A DNA stretch of 64,000 nt from Aldrovandia affinis (taxonomy: Eukaryota; Chordata; Actinopteri; Notacanthiformes; Halosauridae), in NCBI GenBank assembly GCA_029706075.1, contig JAINUG010000115.1:1629001-1693000 (forward strand), given 5' to 3'. A program made the position numbers and the translations under genes. Below the pieces are notes generated by a model. That model did no database searches. It worked only from the letters and a program-made list of their open reading frames with translations, and had not been told where the DNA came from. Positions 34,401-56,380 of the stretch are shown in pieces; position 1 is the stretch's first letter, and each line of letters begins with the position of its first letter.

Positions 34401-36275
34401 AGTGATTAATATTAATTACTTATCAATTAGCAAAGCATTAAAAAAAATATTTCTGTGTGAAAAATGTGGCAAGGCTGTGGGCTCTGCCTTGAACAGTCAG
34501 ATGTAAAACAGTGCATGTGGTAGGTTTGAAATAGACATATAGTAGTTTTAAAATTCCATAAAATACAATATTTTGTGCCTTATCACTAACAAAATAATTT
34601 GCTTGTGAGGGCAAAGACAGGGTTGCCTGCCTGTTTACCTCTAGATAGACTAAACCTATCAGGCATAGTTTAAAAAAAAGCTTTACTGAAAAGGGGGAAA
34701 AAAATTAAGTAAAATAATGTATATTTTTTAATGCCAAATATGGTAGTCTACAAAACCATTTGAATTAGGGCTGCTGAGTGTCACAGTGTGTAAGAGCACT
34801 GAGATTTTTGGTTTAGTGTTTCCCTCCTCTCCGTCAACTACAAACTCTTATCTTACTGATCACCAAAAAGGTGCTCCGCTCCCAATCCATTCACAAATGG
34901 CACCCCCCAATGATAGATCCCTTTGGATAAGTAAGAAACTTCAGTCAGTGAAGTATCATTACAAATGTTAATTACCAGTCAGACAATGTTCTCCCAGTTG
35001 CTGGCTTCCATTGTTGGATGCACTTTAAGCCTGTAGGTGGAATTGCTGTGTACATTGCATTTTGGATATAACCATACTTGGCATTTGTTTATTTATTGAA
35101 GCTTAAAAATGCCATGTTTGTGGCCTAATTGATTTTGTTTGTGAGACTTGTGCTCCTCGTTACGCCATCACCCTCTGTGCCATTTATGCTTTTTTCTGTG
35201 CATGCAAAATACCTGAAAGCTCCTATAATAATTTTGTTCTCCTGTTGAATTACAAACAATAAAAAAATCAAACTGCATATGTGTGTAAGTAACTAATTAT
35301 ATTAATCTGCTTCCTCAGTTGTGGAGTTAGTTCATGTATATATTTAAGCTCGCATCACAATAACCTTTGATTAGCTTAGCTGTTTCGAAAGGCTTTGTTC
35401 ACTGACATATAAGATGAAAGTTAAATTTTTTTGTCAGTGCTAAACTTTGTGGGTCACATCTTCCAGGTCATGCAGTGGAAGGGACAGACTGGGTCCTTTC
35501 AGGTTGAATGACATCACCTGGTTGACAGCCAATCCGGAGAACCCACTGGCGGTGGGTCAGTATGTGAACAACTGTTCAAATGGCAAGTAACATATTCTTC
35601 CTCTCTCTCAGATGTGCAGTAGTGGCTTCAGTAACCAAGCCTTTTCAATACTGTGTCAGTTCGAACATACACAAACTGTATTTAAACCTTAAAAATGGAT
35701 ACAGTGACAATGCTGAATAGTATTGAAACATATTCATCTTCACTCAAGACTAGGCAATTTAAGATTAAGGTAAACATGTACCAGAGGGTATAGTATATGA
35801 TACAGATCCAAAGAGACCTTTTTGAAAACCTACAAGTTCTTTATTTGTACACTTGGCCATTCATTGACTTTTTAAAAGTTACCTTTTTATTTTTTGACTA
35901 TTTCAGAAAAGGCTCCAAATGTGTGTTATCAGGAGTTTGACGTACAAGACAAATTTCCTCTAGAACTTCGTCAATATCTTCCAAATGTTAATTACCAGCA
36001 CGACACGCATTTGTAAGTATTTTATGAAATGACAAAATCATACAACTTTTTGTGATTTATTTCCTGTTTTGTGCCATTATTCATGTAGAAACCTGTGTTC
36101 TGTTCATTAATGAACAGACGCTTATGAAAATATCTCAGTCTTATGCATAAGTCTTACGTTATGTCTTTGTATCTGGTTCTCTTCCAGGCCATTAAGATGT
36201 GTGGTCCTTGTGGCCTTGAGAGACATACACTCAGGAGAGGAGCTCTTCTCAAACTACTACACCATTGTACATTAG
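31416..36275 (+). CDS. setd9: SET domain-containing protein 9
   Basis: Six coding exons: 31416-31510, 32224-32570, 33190-33313, 35467-35582, 35907-36012 and 36188-36275, totalling 291 residues (human about 299). The start is set by MTNHLKALREKWNSYKYRFV, matching the human W..YKYRFVPWIALNL; the frame is open further upstream but without family similarity. The SET region runs from about residue 100 to the end: GVFVAMGMVPKGTTVAMYPG, IDGILIDGNDKG, then VGQYVNNCSN (the NHS-like cofactor motif) and EELFSNYYT in place of the usual ELxYDY. SETD9 is a predicted lysine methyltransferase; its true substrate is not firmly established. Intron 4 has a GC rather than GT donor (35583). ATTAAA at 36485 may be its poly(A) signal. 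Confidence 0.95.
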
Positions 36276-39200
36276 GTCCAAGTCTGATCTGTGCACGTTT
36301 GTATGTTTTTAAACAAATAATATTTAATATTTTGTGATATATTGCTGGAATGTTATGGCCCTGTGTTTTGTTTTGTTTTGTTTAGTAAAGTGTCATAGTT
36401 TTGTGTAAATGGGGAAGGACTGCGATTCTAGGTTTGGAAAGTCTTGTTGGGAATTGAAGATACTTACAATATGTATTGTTTCACATTAAAGTGGGTAAAC
36501 ATTATGCTGTAATGACATAATTATATATTGTGTTGTTACATATAGCAAACGTGTACTACTGATGAAAGTACACAGTTGTGTAATATGAAATGTTAGGGGT
36601 TAGGTTAAGGTTAAGCAAGTAATAATACAATGTTTGTGAAACCATATAAACGTCCACTTTTGTAAGTTACATTACTTAATTATACTGTAATTACTTTGTA
36701 ATAGCATACATATAGACCCAATATAACATTTACAATTATGTTGAACATGAAGACTTCAGTTCCTGAAGTACAGTAAAACTGAGAATGTTACTAAAGAGCT
36801 GATATGGAAATCATTTATGTTTACAAAAATTTATCTGTTTACAAGTTGAAAGATGATGGGCATTGCCATCTTGTAGTAGTTTAACATAACATAACATAAG
36901 GGGAGACGAGAACAGGCCATTCAGCCCAACACTGCTTCCGTTCCTACCACTAATCTGCTCACATGCTTAGTTTATCCAAAGGCTAGAGTGTCAACACTGG
37001 ATAATGCTGAACTAGTGTCTCAGCCTCTACTACATGTCCAGGCAAGCTATTTTGTCTCTGTGTGAAAAAATATTTCTAGTGTCGTGTGAAATTTGTCAGT
37101 TTCCATTTAGTGCTAAATCACTTGAATAATTCTAAAATTCACTTTGTTATTCCTTTAATAAATTTAAAAGCCTCAATCAAATCTCCCTAAGTTCCTTTTC
37201 AGTCAATCTTGGAACTACTAAAAGAGCAAGTGCTAAATCAGATTTTTTAGAATATTGCATTCTAGACTGCACTGTGATTCACATATTAGATGTAATTTCC
37301 TTCAGTCAATTTGGGATGAAAACAAGAGCTATCGGTGATCACAGTCCTGTATAACAGGGTAAAGTAGCCATTTAAAGCCTGTTATGCAGCCAAACTGAAA
37401 AAAATAGACTTACCTCAATCCATGACCAGTTGTGCCAGTCAAAAAATGGTTGAAGATTGATTCCAACATTTTGAAAACATTTAAGAGTGACTAATAAATA
37501 CACTAGGCCAATCTAGAATATTTTAGGGTTACAAAAAACATCTTGAGAGCGGATTCTGCTGTCAAACACACTACTATACTTGAAGTTGGTCTCTAGCAGG
37601 AACAACCCACACTGAAATCACTTTATTCTTTATAGTATATAAGCAAACTAAATATATTTGGGACTTATACATCAATTTGAAGTGGCCCCAAATGTAACCC
37701 TTTTAAAACTGAAGGTTCCTAGTTTTGTTCTGTAAATAAGTAAAAATTAAGACACCAAATGCTGAAGATTTCATAGTCGTCTCAGGACAGTAGATTGAAG
37801 GAAGGAAAAACTTGCAAGAAGATTTCCAGAGCTTTATTTCTGGATCTGTACACCAGGTATTAAAGTACAACATAAAATACAAAATAATGCTCAACAAAAC
37901 AAAAACAAAACCAGTGTTTATGTACAAATATAAACAATAAAGATTTCCTCTTGAATATTTCTGATATTAAATGCTGTTTTGATTGTCTATATTTCAGGCT
38001 ATATTTGTACTCAAAGGTTCCTTTTTCAAATAAACTCTTGACCAAGAAAACTTTCACAACTGCACTGTTGGTAATTGTTTTTCTTTTTTTAACTAAAGTA
38101 AAATAATACAAAATATAGAGAAATTAACCATTTACGAAACAATTTTATAATTAAGATTTCTTTAAAAATCATTTTCTTTACAGATTTCAGGGGTTTAAAA
38201 TATACACGTACGTCCCTACAGGTAAGTTGCCATTATTTTACATTCTGATTTTTTTTAAACTATTACTGTTCGTACAAACTTTGGATAAATAAATACTACT
38301 GCACCACTAAATTTGCTAAAGCTTTGCAAAAGTGATCGATCCAAGGGAGGAGGAGAGGAATTAAACTGCACAACAGTGAACAAAAATTGTGCACATTTTC
38401 ATATCTGCCAACTGGTATTACAATGTACATCCTTCAAGTAAGTCTGTAAGGGAAAACGACACAGTTACAATAGTACGGAAAAACAAGGCCTGTTGATGAA
38501 CAAAAATAATAATTAAAAAAATATATAGCGTTGCTATAGATACAGCACCAGTTACTCATTCACAAGCCAACATTCACTTTCCTGTAACCTCGCACAATTG
38601 TACACCTCCGAAACCACCCCTCTTAATACCTCATGTCTCTATTATTCTGCTCAGAATCCACGGAATAAATTAACAAGCGTAAACGTCCTCATAGTCAAAA
38701 GGCAGGTAGCGCGGCCTCCTTTGGAGCAAACGGCCGTCAACAGGACTTGTGTTTGAGTGCAATGTACGGGCCGCTGAATACCTGCAATCGGGTATCGCAC
38801 CGCTTTAGTGTTCGAGGGCCGTCAGGAACGGCCTCCCCAAGCATCGCGCGCGCGCCGTCCCCCAGACGGTCTGACCCAACTTAATACTGCATGTTCCCCC
38901 TTCACTCTTATCACTAGTGGCTTGAGAAATACTCAGTTACTGTTCCAGACATACTGATCATCAACTGCCGTAATCCCACATGCAGGGCCTTCACGTCCAT
39001 TCATCTACAGGGACAATGACCTGGTCACGCCGAGACCGCTGGTTCACCGTGATAGTGTGGAGATGTGGCCAACACTGACAGTGCTGAGGGTGTACACGCC
39101 AGTGGCCATCCGCTCTTTGAGCTATACTACGTTGGTTGACGGCAGTGCGGGTACGCAACCCTTTTGGCAGCATCGACGCTGTACCGAGGACACCCTCTGC

Positions 39201-41659
39201 AAACGCAGGAACGTCCGAAGCAAATTCAACACTAGATCGCCCCAAATGTAAGGTAAAGTTGTCTTAGTGGTACTCTTTCGAGAAAAGGTCACAACGAGCA
39301 TGCGTGGAGAAGCAGTTCGTACATCGCCGCAGAGGAATTAAAGAAAAATAAGTCATGACTGTACATATTTACATATTATTGCCTTAAGGATTTAAAATGA
39401 AATCTTTGTCATAGCACAAACTCATGAGGTCAAATAAACAGACTTTTCAGAACTAGCCGGTGATTGCGTAACTAGTAGCCTTCAACTCTTTGCATCCGCG
39501 GACCAACGGAAAGACCCGCCGCTCAGTCCTCCTTTGCCACTCTCTTCCCCAACATCACTCCACACTTTTCCATCTCAAATGCATAGATAAATTAAGTAAA
39601 CACTGGAACTGCATTCATTTGACTATTTTGATCTCGGGCCTCCCCGGAAGCCTGTTCAATCGAGGGCGACTAAGACCGCCCGCGAAGACAAACTAGTCAC
39701 GCCGTAATCCTTGGCGTGTGCTTCGCTGCGTGACCTAGCTGGAATTGCTCATGCAATCACCCGCACGCCCCTCGATATGCTCCCCTACCCGGGATCGCCC
39801 TGCGGAGCACGAGAAACATCAGGACCCAACAATGCGAGTCCAGCACAAACACAATAACAACATAATACTGGCAAATGAGCAAAGGCTACCAGTCGAGTGT
39901 TGCGTACTTCGGTGTTAATGTTGAGTCATACGATTTAAAACACATCAATTATTTCTTTTAAACTAATCACCATGACAAGCCTACGAGAGATGTACATGCA
40001 CACTGCTTAACTTACATAAATAGTACAAGTCAGTCAAAATAGAAATCTTTTCTCAAACATCTCAACCTAAGAAAAGTTAAATGTGCCTATTTTTTTTTAG
40101 CAAATTTATTTCACTGTACATTTGCTAGAAAAGCCATTTTAAAGGTACATACAAGACTAAGGCTAAAGTTGTGATGACCTTGGTGAAGTCCGTAATGTTC
40201 TTTGTAATAAATACCCACCCTTTACCTATCCACAAACTACTCATTTCCATGAACTGAAACAGTTTTTTTCCACTGTTAAATAAAAAGATTGGGGAAAAAA
40301 GGCATTCAGCCATCGAGGAACTGCAGAGGAGAGCAAGATAACAGTAGAAATAAATAAATAGTGATTCAAAAGGTTAGGGGATGCAACTTACCATTGTTTT
40401 GAATGAGGAACGAGCTGCAGAACCCCTGGGAAGCTCAAAACCCTTTAGAAGGCTGCACACTTCTCTTTACCATGCCAACACACTCATTTCAATAGAACTG
40501 TGATTCGCCTTGGCCATGGATAGCAGATTCTGTATTTTAACCATTAATGGCTCTTTATCGGTTAAAAAAAATGACAGCATCTCAACCATGTGTGTGGTGT
40601 AGCAAAAAATGTCAAAGCCATTTTTTTCAGGGGATTCCCAATGGAATTGTTTCGAACTGCCTCAAAAATACATTTCCCCCCCATCAAGGTACACGGTTAA
40701 AACACTCACAACTACAATCACAACCATTATGGACTTGGAAATTAATTTGTAGAAAATATCAAAATGTTCCATATTTAACCAATTTCACAAAGCGACCTGG
40801 CAGTGAAGTTCTTGCTCAGCAGGTGGGGGAAGCCACTTGAATATCGCTGTTAGAAAACCAAAGATAATCTCTCCCTTCACCCCCCTTCCCCCCACCCCCA
40901 AATGCAGTCCTGGTACCTGTTTCCACAGCCAAACTAAACTAAGGGAAAAGTCTTGCCTTTTGTATGATCTGAAGTGCTCCTTTAAGTACACAGAGGCTCT
41001 GCTGAAGAAAGTCTTTGCACTAATGTGTGCATCTCTTTAAAATATAAAAACCTGGACCCTCTTGTACAAAATGCTACATTAGCCAGGGTCTGGTCGTGGT
41101 ACCTGTAAACACTGATACTCCTAAGTACCAATGGGGGAAAAATAATAATAATAATAAAAAATAAAAAAAAAAAAAAAAAAAAAAAATAAAAAAATAAAAA
41201 GATGTTTATGGCAGCCATTCTTGGTGGCTGGAAAACCTTTCAATGGTCAAAGATGTGGTGGTAAGTTTTTCTTGTTTTTGAAACCGAGATGCTCGTAGGA
41301 ATAACGAACACGGAAAACGACAGAGCTTGAACTTACACCACAATATTCAGTTCCCACAGTATACGGACACAGACGTATGACATTTCCAAATCGTGGACTG
41401 AAAAATAAATGGCTACATTAACTCTTGAGAAATCAAGATTTAGTTCTATACGATAAAAGACATCACTGATGTCATAGTAAAAAAAACAAAAGCAAAAACA
41501 AAAAAAAAGTAAATATATTTATAATATATATATATTTATATATATATAATAAAAATAAAAAAAGAAATCAAATTTCCAGTGAATGAGAATATGTACACGT
41601 TTCCGATGGTGGTCCCATCAAAGAGGAGGGAAGGGTGCTGTGGCGTGGGCTAGCAGCGG
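36276..41659. other. Intergenic region between setd9 and mier3
   Basis: Tail-to-tail spacing of 5.4 kb. 36893-37200 holds a CR1-like LINE 3' end on the minus strand (GAACAGGCCATTCAGCCCA and onward). 38690-38880 and 39000-39250 are richer in GC and CpG than their surroundings. The right part probably includes the mier3 3' UTR; AATAAA on the minus strand at 40110-40105 is one possible end. 41150-41195 and 41505-41560 are A- and TA-rich simple repeats. No coding exon was recognised. Confidence 0.4.
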
Positions 41660-51019
<9,360 letters not shown>

Positions 51020-51180
51020 ATTGGTACCTTTAGGCTAATAAGCTGGCTTCAGCACGGTACCCGGATTGAATTAGCGAGCCAATCGGAGAGTCTGGATTCA
51101 TTTTTCGCGATACGGTACAGTACTTTGAAACAATCGCCGCGACAAAGTATCCAGAACAGTCTGGACGATAGCGTATTTAA
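51020..51180 (-). promoter_or_regulatory. mier3 promoter region
   Basis: Immediately upstream of the MAE start codon lies TATA-less DNA with a CCAAT sequence (51079-51083 on the plus strand) and several CpGs (TTTTTCGCGATACGG). Functional assignment rests on position. Confidence 0.4.
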
Positions 51181-52185
51181 TGTGAATATTGATTTGTAAA
51201 AAGATTAAGCATGAATCACTGCAGCTCTATAATGTTTATTCTACTTGTTACACGCGAATGCTTTGTAATGTTGCTCGCAAATGTATTAACGTAATCAAAA
51301 TATACTATGAGTGCAATAAGAATATGAAACACTGAATAACTGAGTGCAAAACTAAGTTTTGTAGACTACGTTTTCTGTGTCATATATCACTGCACGGTTC
51401 GGGGGAAGATTTTATTCAGAAATAATATAATAAATAGCATGGATCACACTGAGAAATGATTTTAGAATTCTGGCATTCATCAAGGTTATATTGGGCAATT
51501 CTAATGATTTACCTTCTTATGTCATGGGGCATTATGTGTTGTAGTTATACTACATTTTAAGTACACTGGTATACTTTAGGCATTCACTGTACCAACGCAA
51601 CTAAGGAACAGTTTATTAACTACTGCGTGTACTTATAGCAACATTCAGACCTTTAGCAGTTCTCCATTGTATTGCTCTCGTTCTGTTACCTTCACAGTCT
51701 TTTTATTTTCTTTGGCATCTCTGCACAATGTCTGTCCTGTTCTTATGAGGTAATCTGAGGTAAATCATAAATGGCTTCACACACAGTTTAATAATAATAT
51801 TTTTCAGTTCAGTTGTTCACTGTCAAGTCTACTTGAAGTTTCATCTTCAGCAACGTTGGTAATGTATCTTTAAATTGACTGGAAACCCCATGTGCTACAG
51901 GTCTGGCAGATTGTTGACTAATAGAACATAAGTGGAAACATGTATTTTAGTCAATTGTATATCTTGGGATCAAACCAGTAAAAAGCAACTTGAATTACAC
52001 ATTGGGGTCTCAAATCACTCTGCACACAGCTTGGGGACAATCTCCTCACATCTGTAGATTATAACAAAGACAAAGGTAGTGTACATTTCTCCCTGGCAAG
52101 AAATCAACTAAAAGTATACACTTCAGCAGTATCTAATTTACATCTATAAACATAACAAGAAATCATAAAGATATTTTATAGCGAA
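51181..52185. other. Upstream of mier3, no gene seen
   Basis: AT-rich DNA with no supported exon, RNA gene or recognisable repeat. Confidence 0.4.
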
Positions 52186-52189
52186 AACA

Positions 52190-53140
52190 TAGTTGGTCTA
52201 AAAGGTATTCACCCCCTTTGCATTTTTTTTATTTTCTTACTTCATGGAATCAAAATGTATTTAATTGGAATTTCTTGCCACTGATATACACAAAATACTA
52301 TATTATGTCAAATAAAAAAGCAACATCTCTAAAGCTTTTTCTTAATTGATTACAAATAAAAACAGACAAATTTAAAAACAGACAACTTTATTTTTATTTG
52401 TTTTTATATTATTTTTTTTTTTATTAAAAACAACCAAACCAATGAACAAACAGACAAAAAACAAAACAAAAACAAGAATAAACCAACAACAGTGGAGACC
52501 TTGGGGAGGTCAACCAGGTTTAGTTTTATTTGAACACAATGACAAAGGGACATTTTTAATATTACAAACCGTTTTTGGACATACAACAAAAAAACAAAAA
52601 AAGAGGTACTGATTCTCTTTAAGTTTTTGATCAATTTTTTACTATTTAAATACCTTTTAGAATTAGTAGTAATGAGTGATTCCACTTGTTTCTTCTGTCT
52701 ATAGTTTTTGTTTTTAGCTCTCCCTATAGTAACAAAGAATCTTTCAATTCTTTTTGTTTGTTTAAAGATCAGGTTGCACTTGTTTCTTCTGTATTTGACA
52801 ACTTTTTGGAGTCACAGGCTCAGGCTCAAAGCCATTCTTGCACTTTCTGCCAAAACATTGCTACAATTGGACAGTACCAAAATAGATGATCCACAGTTTC
52901 TATCTCTTCCTGGCAGAAACGGCAAAAGGGGATGATTCTATTCCCCAAATATTTAACTTTTTTTTTTGTTGCTAGAAATTTATAAATAATTTTGTATTGA
53001 AAATATCTTATTTTTGGATCAAGTGTCGTTTTGTATATATTTAAAAAACAGACAATATTTGATTCCATAAGTATTCACCCCCCTTGACTTTGAAGCACCT
53101 TTAGCTGCAATTACAGTTGTATGATTTTGCTAAGTGTCTT
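52190..53140. mobile_element. Tc1-like element remnant interrupted by an L1-like LINE fragment
   Basis: 52200-52330 (GGTATTCACCCCCTTTGC and onward) and 53066-53135 (AAGTATTCACCCCCCTTGAC, AGCACCTTTAGCTGCAATTA) look like sub-terminal parts of a Tc1-like transposon. Between them the minus strand at 52826-53068 encodes FQYKIIYKFLATKKKVKYLG, then FCRFCQEEIETVDHLFWYCP, the zinc-finger-like C-terminus of L1/Tx1-type reverse transcriptases (zf-RVT). Both elements are dead. Confidence 0.65.
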
Positions 53141-53330
53141 AAGTCTTTCCTTATAACTTTTACCTTTCATACCAGGTAGCAATTTAGTTGCCCTTCTTGC
53201 ACTTTTTCAAGAGCTTCTATATCTTTCTTGTAGTGTGGTGCCCAGAACTGCACACAGTACTCTAAGTGAGGTCTGACAAAGGTGTTATATAACATTAATA
53301 TAACCTCCTTTGATTTATACTCAATACCTT
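53120..53330 (-). mobile_element. CR1-like LINE fragment (reverse transcriptase end)
   Basis: Reverse complement of the plus-strand element at 12.17 kb: AAGAGCTTCTATATCTTTCT, GTAGTGTGGTGCCCAGAACT and GCACACAGTACTCTAAGTGA match in order. It encodes the decayed YCVQFW.P.Y motif on the minus strand. Confidence 0.7.
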
Positions 53331-53569
53331 TTGCTATATTGTCTTTTTAAAATTGAACACATTGATTGATTGATCTCTCATTTCTGATTGATTTTGATTT
53401 TTCATTCTAATTTTTCTCCTCCCATATCTAATATCCTCTCCGCTCCTGTCTTATATTTTTATTTTCTACATTCCCCAAAACTGCTTAGGATTACTTTTTG
53501 CATCTTGGGAAATTTTAATTTCAGAGTGCCTTCTAGCTGCCCTTATTACCTTTTTAACTTTAACCCCCA

Positions 53570-54010
53570 TTTTTGTCCACAATTCTGCATTCTAGAAGTT
53601 TTACCCAATCTATATTACTTAAATTCTCTAATTTTATTATAGTCAGCTCATCTGAAGTTAAGAATTCTAGAGTTAGAGGAGGCAGCCTTAACTTGCCAAA
53701 AAATATCAATAGTGACTGTCTCTCCTTCCTGATAAGCTTGTTTTATGTTTCCATAGGGCATTGTATTTATGTTGCTGTCCGAAGCTGGTGGCCTATAGCA
53801 TACTCCTATATTAAGGCCCTTCTCATGTTCTTCCACTAGTCTAATCTGGATGTCCTCACAAGGAATGAAAGAGTTCATTCCCGGAATTTGCTGCACCTCT
53901 TATTTGTTCTATCCTTCCTGATAAATGTGTACTCCTCCACATTATATTCATCCCCATTCATTGCACCAAGCCGTGTTTCTGTAATGCCTACAATGTCTCT
54001 AAAAGGTCTT
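53570..54010 (-). mobile_element. LINE endonuclease fragment
   Basis: The minus strand reads DIVGITETRLG near 54000 and, after a frame break, LNIGVCYRPPASDSNIN near 53790. These are two hallmark motifs of the apurinic-type endonuclease domain of CR1/L2-class non-LTR retrotransposons. Degraded, with no continuous ORF. Confidence 0.7.
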
Positions 54011-54109
54011 TATTTATGATATCCTCACAGGCGTTATCATACTTTGCCCTGATATCTTCCATCCAGGCAGTCTGTGCCTCCCTACCCTTAATACTGATAC
54101 TAGCCCCCC

Positions 54110-54992
54110 ATGAGGAAACTTTCCATGGAAATGTATGGGAATTTAATGGGAATTTATCATCAGACCCATACTGTTCCATACAAAATCAAAATGATTATTT
54201 TTAACCTTACTGAACTGGCAAGTTGTAACATCCAATTAATGACAAGTGTAAGCTAACTAGTTAAATACTCTGAACAATGCATAAATGCTTGCAAAGTTTA
54301 GCTACACAACTAGCAGCAAGCATAGCTACTAGATTGAATGATCAACTGTCTGTTCAATAAAATGTTAACTATATCATCATCACTCTATTATACCATTGTC
54401 AATTTACCTTAATTACGATGGCATGTGTCTGTGTCAAATTGTGGTTAAGCAACCAGTTTGTAGCAAGTAGGATGCTCTGACTAAAGGTTTTCTTTATGAC
54501 CAAGTGATGGAAGCATGAGCTGCACGACGCTGCCTCACCAATAGGGGGCGAAAATAATCCACCTTGTCAAGAAGACAAGGTCTTTCAGACACAGAGCTAC
54601 AGTATGTAATTATAAAAACAAACAAAACCAGAAGAAATAAATATATAGTTGTTACAATATGTTTTACGCAGGCATCTTTATTGGAGGTCTTGCATAATTA
54701 CCAGGGGTCCTAATCAGTTCAGCTGAGAATCCACTGATCACAAGCATGTTTAAGCACTCCTGGAGTAAATGGTTAAATACACAAGTTCTGACTGAATGAC
54801 TCATGCTCTGAGCATTAAGATACTACAATGGTGTATACAAAATAATGTAATTATTTGAGACTCCAGCTCTGTTAGTAATTTTAACATGACCTGTGAAAAA
54901 ATTGAAATCCGTTTTTATATGATTTTCTTGATGAGCACAATTCCCAAGCCAAAGTTCCCATGGAAACAACATTCCACCCCTTTGCAACCCTA
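54110..54992 (-). mobile_element. Inverted relative of the kgd4-intron DNA transposon
   Basis: The right end is CCCCTTTGCAACCCTA, the reverse complement of the left end of the 24442 element, and matches continue across most of its length (for example CATGCCATGGTAATT against the complement of AATTACGATGGCATG). It has an extra stretch at about 54660-54880 and an indistinct left end. Confidence 0.68.
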
Positions 54993-55274
54993 CCCCTGAC
55001 TCTCATCAGAAGAAACTGAACAGGGAATTTGACAAACACAGGTTTTAAAGCATTAGGTATGAACCCACAGTCCCATGGTCAATGGCTAAGACAGAAGTAT
55101 GCCTTATTGGAGCACTCCCTGCTTGCTGCTAGTCAGTCTGGTTGTCAGGTTTCCAGCTTTTTATTGTCAACCCTAAACAGTTGGCACACATCTGTAATGA
55201 TTTCAGCATCAGGGCTCAAGAACATTTGTAGAAATCTTTGGTGCAGAAAAATCCATTTAAGGACATTAGAATAC

Positions 55275-55335
55275 GTAATGACGGGAACAGGCCATTCAGC
55301 CCATCTAGGCTCATCACTTCCTAGTCCTAGTAACT
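55275..55335 (-). mobile_element. CR1-like LINE 3' terminus
   Basis: GGGAACAGGCCATTCAGCCC followed by ATCTAGGCTCATCA is the reverse complement of the family 3' end seen at 13.09 kb (GATGAGCCTAGATGGGCCGA). Confidence 0.7.
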
Positions 55336-55684
55336 TGTGTTCTGTTGTGATGTTGGATTATGCACAAACTCTGGATCACCTCATTAAAGGTTCAATTATT
55401 CAACAAATTAATTTGGCTCCCATATTACCTAGAATATTCACAAAGTAAAAATAATCTCATTCTCATAAATGATACACAATTAATTGGTTTAACATAAAAA
55501 ATAAATATGTCCATCATGGTATTATGGCATACCATAAGTGGTATAAAGGTTTGCAGATGAGCATATTGGGATATAATTATGTAAATGCTACATATTTCTG
55601 TACCTTTGACTGTGGATACCCAAAGCCTGATGAAACATGCTGTAATTATAGCTGGAAAATAAAAATGAAAAATTTGCTATGAAT

Positions 55685-56380
55685 TAGATGGAAAATGGCC
55701 ATTGGGAAAGCTAATGGTAGGAATGTTAATGTCTAAGGTCTCTAAACACGTTGGTTATACATTTTGTTTACTATATCACATCAGCAGTTGCAAAAATAAA
55801 AATAAATAATGTCCTGTCATTCAATTGGCCAAATTCTCTTTATCCAGATGGAAAATGGCCTCGTGTTCGTGTTGGGAAAGGTGTTTTCATTTATTCCATG
55901 TTTTCCTGGTTGTAGGAATGTTACCTGTTCCCAGTCTTGTCATTATTATCGTTTTCACCTGTTCCTCATGTGTCTGATTGCAGTTATGCACATTTTTGTT
56001 TCGTTATATCTGACATCAGCAGTTGCATGTTCAATTGTCGTTATTGTATTAAAAATAAATCAGCTGCATTCATGTTTATTCCTGATTGTTTCTCGTTATG
56101 TCCTGTCATTCAGATTGTCTTGGCTTTATGTATGCAAAGCGTTTTCTCTTTGTTTCCATGGCTGTGGCTTGTGCTCCAGTGTTTGTCTTGATCTCAGTCT
56201 CATTGCTCCTTTGTTCCCATCTCCAACTTGCTCAGGTATTCCCAACAAGACCATTCTTCCCATTGCCCTATTGCCCCTGTTTGACCATATTGTTGTTTAT
56301 GATTATTGAAACCGTTCCTGACACACTCTTTGCATCTCCAACTTGCTCAGGTATTCCCAACAAGTCTTCCCAAATATATT
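55685..56380 (+). repeat. Degenerate local tandem repeats
   Basis: GATGGAAAATGGCC occurs at about 55688 and 55847, ATGTCCTGTCATTCA at about 55809 and 56099, and CATCAGCAGTTGCA at about 55779 and 56013. CATCTCCAACTTGCTCAGGT with the following ATTCCCAACAAG occurs twice, 115-116 bases apart (about 56219 and 56335). The pattern indicates repeated local duplication. Confidence 0.7.

Noticed and set aside
38690..39800. GC/CpG-enriched stretch between setd9 and mier3, considered as a CpG-island promoter of an unseen gene.
   Set aside because: No exon with domain similarity or good start/donor pair was found on either strand. It may be mier3 3' UTR or a decayed repeat.
52404..52685. 93-codon minus-strand frame rich in Phe, Leu and Lys.
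   Set aside because: AT-rich LINE 3' DNA next to the L1-like zf-RVT fragment. It has no domain of its own.
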